From contig LNAC01000038.1 in the NCBI GenBank assembly GCA_002007465.1, forward strand, positions 6,248,280-6,312,279: a stretch of DNA of 64,000 nucleotides, read 5' to 3'. This DNA comes from Ailurus styani. Its lineage: Eukaryota > Chordata > Mammalia > Carnivora > Ailuridae. Of this stretch, positions 58,907 through 64,000 are shown piece by piece. Numbering within the stretch: position 1 is the stretch's first letter; each line of letters opens with the position of its first letter. Under the pieces are notes generated by a model. That model did no database searches. It worked only from the letters and a program-made list of their open reading frames with translations, and had not been told where the DNA came from. A program made the position numbers and the translations under genes.

Positions 58907-61218
58907 TTATGTATTACTTCTTTCATGAACCATGCTTTTGGGATATTATCTAGAAAAGCATCATCATACCCAAGATCATCAAGGTTTTCTCCTATGTTAT
59001 CTCCTAGGTGTTGTATACTATTGCATTCTACATCTAGGTCTAAGATCAATATCACGTTAATTTTTGTGAAGAATGTAACGTTTGGGTCTAGATTAAATGA
59101 GTTTAAATTATTTTTTTAATTTTAAAAAGAACGTTGATGTCTACTTATTCCAGCACTATTTGTTGAAGATACTATCTTTGCTCTATTGTATTATTTTGCT
59201 CCTTTGTCAAGTATCAGTTGATTAGGTAGGTTTAATTATGGGCTTTCTATTCTATTTCTTTGATCTATTTGTCTCTTCTTTTGCTAATACCACACTTTCT
59301 TGATGACTGTGGCTTATTAGTAAGTCTTGAATTCAAGTAGTGTCTTTCCTACAAATTTGTTCTCCTTCAGTATTGTTTTGGCAATTCTGAATTTTGCCGC
59401 TTCATATACAACTTAAAATATGTTCATGTATATTCAAAAATAACTTGCTGGAATTTTGATTGGGATTGCATTGAATCTATAGATTATTGGGAAGAAATGA
59501 CATCTCAACAATATTGTATCTTCCTATCCACAAACATAGAATATCTTTCCATTTATTTAATTCTTCTTTGATTTTGTTCATCAGAATTATATAGTTTTCC
59601 TCATATAGACCTTGTACATATTTTATTAGATTTATCCCTAAGTATTTCATTTTTGGGAGATGCTATTATAAATGGTATTATGTTTTTAATTTTATAGTGT
59701 TTATTGCTGCTGCATAGGAAAATTATTGACTTTTGTATATTAACCTTGTATTTTGCAACTTTGCTATAATCACCTACTGCATCCAAAGAGGTTTTTTTTT
59801 GTTGTTATTTTTTTTCTGTCTTTTGTAATAATTATGTCATCTGCAAGCAAAGACATTTTTATGTCTTCCTTCCCAGTTTGTATAATTTTTATATTCTCTT
59901 CCTTTTGCATTAGCAAGGATTCCCAGTGCAAAGTTGAAAAGGAGTGTTGAGAGAGATCATCCTTGTCTTGTACCTAATCTTAGTGGAAGAGCTTTGAATT
60001 TCTCACCAATAATTATGATATTAGCTGTATCCATTTCTTTAGTCTTTATGAAGCCGAGTTTTCCTCTATTCCTAGTTTGTTGAATGTTTTTATCATGCTT
60101 GATTTCTCAGATGCCTTTTTAATATCTATTGATATGATCATTTTTTTTTTTACCCCTTATATGTTGTAGCAGGTTGGCATATCTGGGATAAATCTTACTT
60201 TGTCATGGTCTATAATTTTTTTATACATTTTTGGATTTGATTTGCTAATATTTTGTTAAGAATTTTACATCTGTATCCATGAAGGGTATTAATCTATAGT
60301 TTTGTTTTAATATCTGTCTGGTTTGGGTCCTTGGGTAATGGTGGACTCCAAGAATTGGTTAGGAAGTATCACCTCCGCTACTATCCTCTGGAAGAAATTG
60401 TAGAGGATTGATATAATTTCTTCCTTAAATGCTTGTTAGAGCTCACCAGCGAACTCATTTAGGCCTGATGCTTTCTGTTTTGAAATGTTATTAATTATTG
60501 ATTCAATTTCTTTAGCAGATATAGGTCTATTCAGATTGCCTGTCCCTGTGTGCATTTTTCTAGATTGAGTTTTTCAATGTATTGGCCCATTTCATTTAGC
60601 TTATCAAATTTGTGAGCATAGAGTTGGTCATATTATTCCTTTATTATCATTTTAATGTCTATAAGATCTGTTGTTATGTTCCACCTTTCATTTCTGTTAT
60701 TAATAATTTTAGCCTCACTCTTTTTTTCTTAGTTGGCCTGAATAGGGGCTTAGTGACTTTATTGATTCTTTAAAAGAAACAACTTTTGGTTTTATTGATT
60801 TTTCTCTATCAGTTTTCTGTTTTCAATTTCATTAATTTCTGCTCTAATTCTTAATATGTCTTTATCTTCTTTGGACTTAATTTTATATTTTTCCAGATTA
60901 CTAAGGCAAAAACTTTGATGACTAATTTAAAATTTTTCTTACTTTCTAATATATGCATTCAGTGCTATAAATGTGTTTCGAAACACTGCTTTTACTGAAT
61001 TTCCCCCCCAAATTGTGTTTTCATTTTTATTTAGTTCAAAATATTTTTTTAACTTTCTCTTGAGATTTATTTTTGACCCATATGTTTCTTAGAAATGTAT
61101 GTCTTAGTTTCTATATATTTGGGGATTTTCTGGTTGTATTTTTGTTATTGAATCCTAAGTTAATTTTGTTGTTAACTGAGCAAACATTGTATAATTTTAT
61201 TATTTTAAAGGTGTTAAG

Positions 61219-62022
61219 GTTTTTCCAATCCATGAACATAGAATGTCTTTCTATTTATTTGTGTTGTCATCAATTTCTTTCATCAGTCAATGGTGGGAAT
61301 GCAAACTGGTGCCGCTGTGGAAAACAATATGAAGCTTCCTCAAAAAGTTAAAAAAAAACAGCAATTGCACTACTAGGTATTTACACAAAAAATACAAACA
61401 CATAATTCAAAGGGATTCATACATCCTTATGTTGATAGCAGCATTAGTTACAATAGCCAAAGTATAGAAACAGTCCAAGTATTCATTGATTGATGATTGG
61501 ATAAAGAAGATGTGGTGCATATATACACAATGAAATATTATTCAGCCATAAAAAATGAACTATTGCCTTTTCCAAAGACATGATAGAGCTAGAGAGTATA
61601 ATGCTAAGAGAAATAAGTCAGTCAGAATAGGACAAATACCATATGATTTCACTCATATGTGGAATTTAAGAAACAAAACAAATGAGCAAAGGAGAAAAAG
61701 AGAGAGAGAGAGAGAGAGAAATCAAGAAACAGACATAGGTATAGACAACAAACTGTTGGTTACCAGAGAGAAGGTATGAGAATGGAAGAAATAGGTGAAG
61801 AGCTTGTGAGTACTTGTGATGAGCACTGGGTAGTGTATGGAATGTTGAGTCAATATATTGTATACCTGAAACTAATATAATACTGTATATTAATGATGTT
61901 GGAATTAAAATAAAATAAATAATAAATAATAAAACATCTAAAACAGTAGCAAAATGCAGAGGAGAAAATACTTTTTTTAAAAACTATTCCAACAAAAATA
62001 ATAAATGAATGAATGAATGAAT
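61219..62022 (+). mobile_element. Carnivore L1 3' end with short inverted 5' piece
   Basis: Bases 61219-61283 are antisense ORF2 ('ccatgaacatagaatgtctt'); 61284-61934 are sense L1 from 'ggtgggaatgcaaactggtg' through 'gaaatattattcagccataa', a (GA)9 run (61700-61718) and the 3' end 'acctgaaactaatataatac'. Then come about 60 non-L1 bases and an (AATG)n-like tail. 'gtgttaag' flanks the whole at 61211-61218 and 62023-62030. The insertion sits in the older antisense L1M. Confidence 0.85.
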
Positions 62023-62030
62023 GTGTTAAG

Positions 62031-62545
62031 ATGTGTTTTATGACGCAGAATATGGTCTGTCTTGGTGAATGTTCCATGTGAGCTCTTTAAATATATGTAT
62101 TTTTCTATTGTTAAATAAAGTGGTCTTCTGTAGATGTCAGTTAAATATGTTTGATTGATGGTGTGGTTGAGTTCAACGATGTCCCCTCCTGAGTTTGCTA
62201 CCTTGTCCATTCCTGACAGAGGAATGGTGAAATCTTCAATTATGAAAGTGGATTCAACTATTTCTCTGCAAATCTACTTGTTTTTACCTTGCATGTTTTG
62301 AATCTCTGTTGCTAGGTGCGTACACATCAAAGACTGATGTTCTCTTGCAGAGTTGGCCCTTTATCATTATTTAATACCTTTCTTTATTTCTGACAACTCT
62401 GTGTGTTGAAGTCCACTCTTTATGAAATTTATGTAGCTACTTCTTTTAAATTAGTGTTAGCATGACATATATATATACATATTATCATCTATTTACTTTG
62501 AGTCTGTGTATTTCTTTATATTAAAGTATTTCTTTATATTAAAGT
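62031..62545 (-). mobile_element. Old L1M ORF2 endonuclease region (host element)
   Basis: Antisense continuation of the host L1M. Minus-strand translation at about 62135-62025 gives TDIYRRPLYLTIEKYIYLKSSHGTF then TKTDHILRHKTHLN, the end of the L1 endonuclease domain, with the conserved SxHGTF and DHIL blocks (catalytic D and H region). The plus strand reads 'agaatatggtctgtcttggt'. The right end has an 18-bp tandem duplication (62509-62526, 62527-62544). Confidence 0.85.
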
Positions 62546-62604
62546 TCTCAATTGGTTCTTATTATCAATTCTGTATACTGGTATCTTTTTAAATTGTGGA
62601 TGGT

Positions 62605-62735
62605 CAGTGCTTTCATGGGATTCTTTGGAATGCTCATTTGAAATGCAAATTCATGCAGGAATAGATGGGAACATCTACAAATGTTGGCGATGAGGACCAA
62701 TTACCTGCATTTTAAATAAGAATCCCACGTGATTA
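62605..62735. mobile_element. MER5-like DNA transposon fragment (probable)
   Basis: 'tttgaaatgcaaattcatgc', 'acctgcattttaaataagaa' and 'tcccacgtgattatgatac' resemble the middle of MER5-group hAT elements. Diverged. Confidence 0.4.
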
Positions 62736-64000
62736 TGATACACAATAGTATTTGGCAGTCAAAGCTGTAAAAAAAGTTATTTGCATATTTTTTATGTAGG
62801 CATTCACTTATATGAGAGTTAGACGTATATTAATACTTTCTTAGCCAGATTTTTTAATAGGTGATTCAGTTATTTAAAAAAAGATGAACAGGTTCTGTAG
62901 CTTCATCATTGAAGTGACAGCCTCAATTTTAAGATGTTTTGACAGAAATGCTGATTTTAATTAGTAGATTATTTTTAGAAAGTAGTAACCTTAAAAGTTT
63001 CTTTTACCTACATTCTCCCTTGTGAAGAAAAGCAGTTACTGAGGTTTCTTTAAACTACTGAGAAATAAATTTTCCAAATCGTTGAGTGTTTATTCTCTTC
63101 TTACATTCTGGTTAATTTTCCTCTTCAATTCTCTGTTAATGTGCTTTGCTCATGCTGTGTGATCCTCGTATATGCCTATTAATTTCTAAATATATGAGGG
63201 AATTCAATAATCTCATGACACTTTGTTGGTATGTATGTGTTATAATTCTCTATCATATAAGTTATATTTAACTATTAAATTTGCACTATATAATACTGCA
63301 AAATTCCATTTTTAAAAAAAATTTTTTAGCATACAATTGGGTATTTAGTTGTGTATGTCTGTGTGTGTAATACCTGTCAATAAGGTTACCGTAAGTGGTT
63401 TGCTATTTCCTTTGTGTGTCACAGACATCTTGTCAGCATTACTCTCTTCCTTGATTAATTTTCTTTTGTAAGCTTTCTTCTTGATTCATGGGGTTTCTAA
63501 ATTCATACCCCGAGTCCCTTTTTCATATCTACTTCACTATATGTTGGCCTTTCAGACTTAAGCTCCTGTAGATGTGGGGTAATCATCCTAACAACTGAAA
63601 GGTCGCAGTCTAAACGTGGTGTCTCAGGCAACAGTTGTCTTGAATTCCCACTACTACTGCTGCTTTACCAAATCTTTTCAGAGCAGACTGTCAGCCAAAC
63701 GTGGCTTGTGTGATGAAACTTCGTGGATATGTGTCAGATGTTTGAAAATCTGGCATTCATATAATATTTTTCAATATTGTGAAAAGTCTATCCTCACACG
63801 TCTCTGACATATTTAATGAACCTGTCAAGTATCAGGCATTATTTTTTTCTTTATAACACGTGCAGAATTGACAGGTACCAGGGGCTACAGTGGCACATAT
63901 AAAATGTGCTACTTACAAAAAACATTACTTACGTAAATAATCATAGGACCAGTGTTTACTTTTATGTTATACTTATAATCCAGTGAGTGTTTTAGATAAA
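62736..64000. other. Unique sequence to window end
   Basis: No repeat or gene recognised. A 63-codon plus frame (63616-63807) has no motif. Confidence 0.45.

Larger units (their letters stand above)
58510..61210 (-). mobile_element. Old L1M ORF2 (host element), RT region
   Basis: Antisense ORF2 of the host L1M, interrupted by the SINE at 58592. Minus-strand translation shows broken L1 blocks: near 59010-58920 VECNSIQHLGDNIGENLDDL, and near 59786-59601 KVNIQKSIIFL with IIPFIIASPKNEILRDKSNK. Plus-strand words 'gatttgctaatattttgtta' and 'gaacatagaatatctttcca' run in the expected antisense order. Many stops; ancient and dead. Confidence 0.85.

Overview
The window is about 64 kb of AT-rich nuclear DNA from a carnivoran mammal. 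I find no protein-coding gene, exon chain, CpG island, rRNA, tRNA gene or CRISPR array that I can support. The organism call rests on 17 insertions of the tRNA-Lys-derived CAN SINE family (one of them a fold-back pair), which is specific to Carnivora. Several carry the tail version with 'acaagtaggcagagagg', which I associate with musteloids such as ferret, mink or otter; I am fairly sure of Carnivora and less sure of the family. L1 ends of the carnivore type support this. The longest open frames are low-complexity tracts, antisense L1 or SINE sequence; only one 98-codon frame (21518-21814, minus) lies in apparently unique DNA and looks at all protein-like.

Layout. 0-5 kb: an antisense L1 5'UTR, an old L1M 3' half and two SINEs. 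5-15 kb: mostly unique sequence with a MER20 transposon split by an MLT1 LTR, a second MLT1 LTR, a TG28 microsatellite, MIR pieces and SINEs. 15-24 kb: L1 fragments, a 90-bp L1 end with clear target duplications, MER5A, L2 and the 98-codon frame. 25-30 kb: a decayed ERV pol relic (reverse-transcriptase motifs still visible), MaLR LTRs and an old repeat of unknown family. 30-31.5 kb: a 167-bp TTCTC tract and, 530 bp away, an inverted CAN-SINE duplication with a tandemly repeated centre. 31.5-46 kb: mostly unique AT-rich sequence with LTR relics, a G-rich assembly gap and four SINEs. 46-55 kb: L1 fragments and many clean SINE insertions.

The most structured part is 55.0-62.5 kb. An old antisense L1M (3' end at 55226, endonuclease region at 62545) has been hit by a younger L1 with an inverted 5' part (twin-priming layout), which was itself hit by an antisense solo LTR. 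A CAN SINE containing an assembly gap and a second carnivore L1, which seems to carry a short 3' transduction, also landed in it.

There is no gene network to describe: this is an intergenic or deep intronic region shaped by retrotransposition. I did not find a new biological system. The best leads are the fold-back SINE, the nested L1 locus and the 98-codon frame. Repeat family names come from remembered consensus sequences and not from a database run; boundaries without a stated target-site duplication are accurate to about 10-30 bases.
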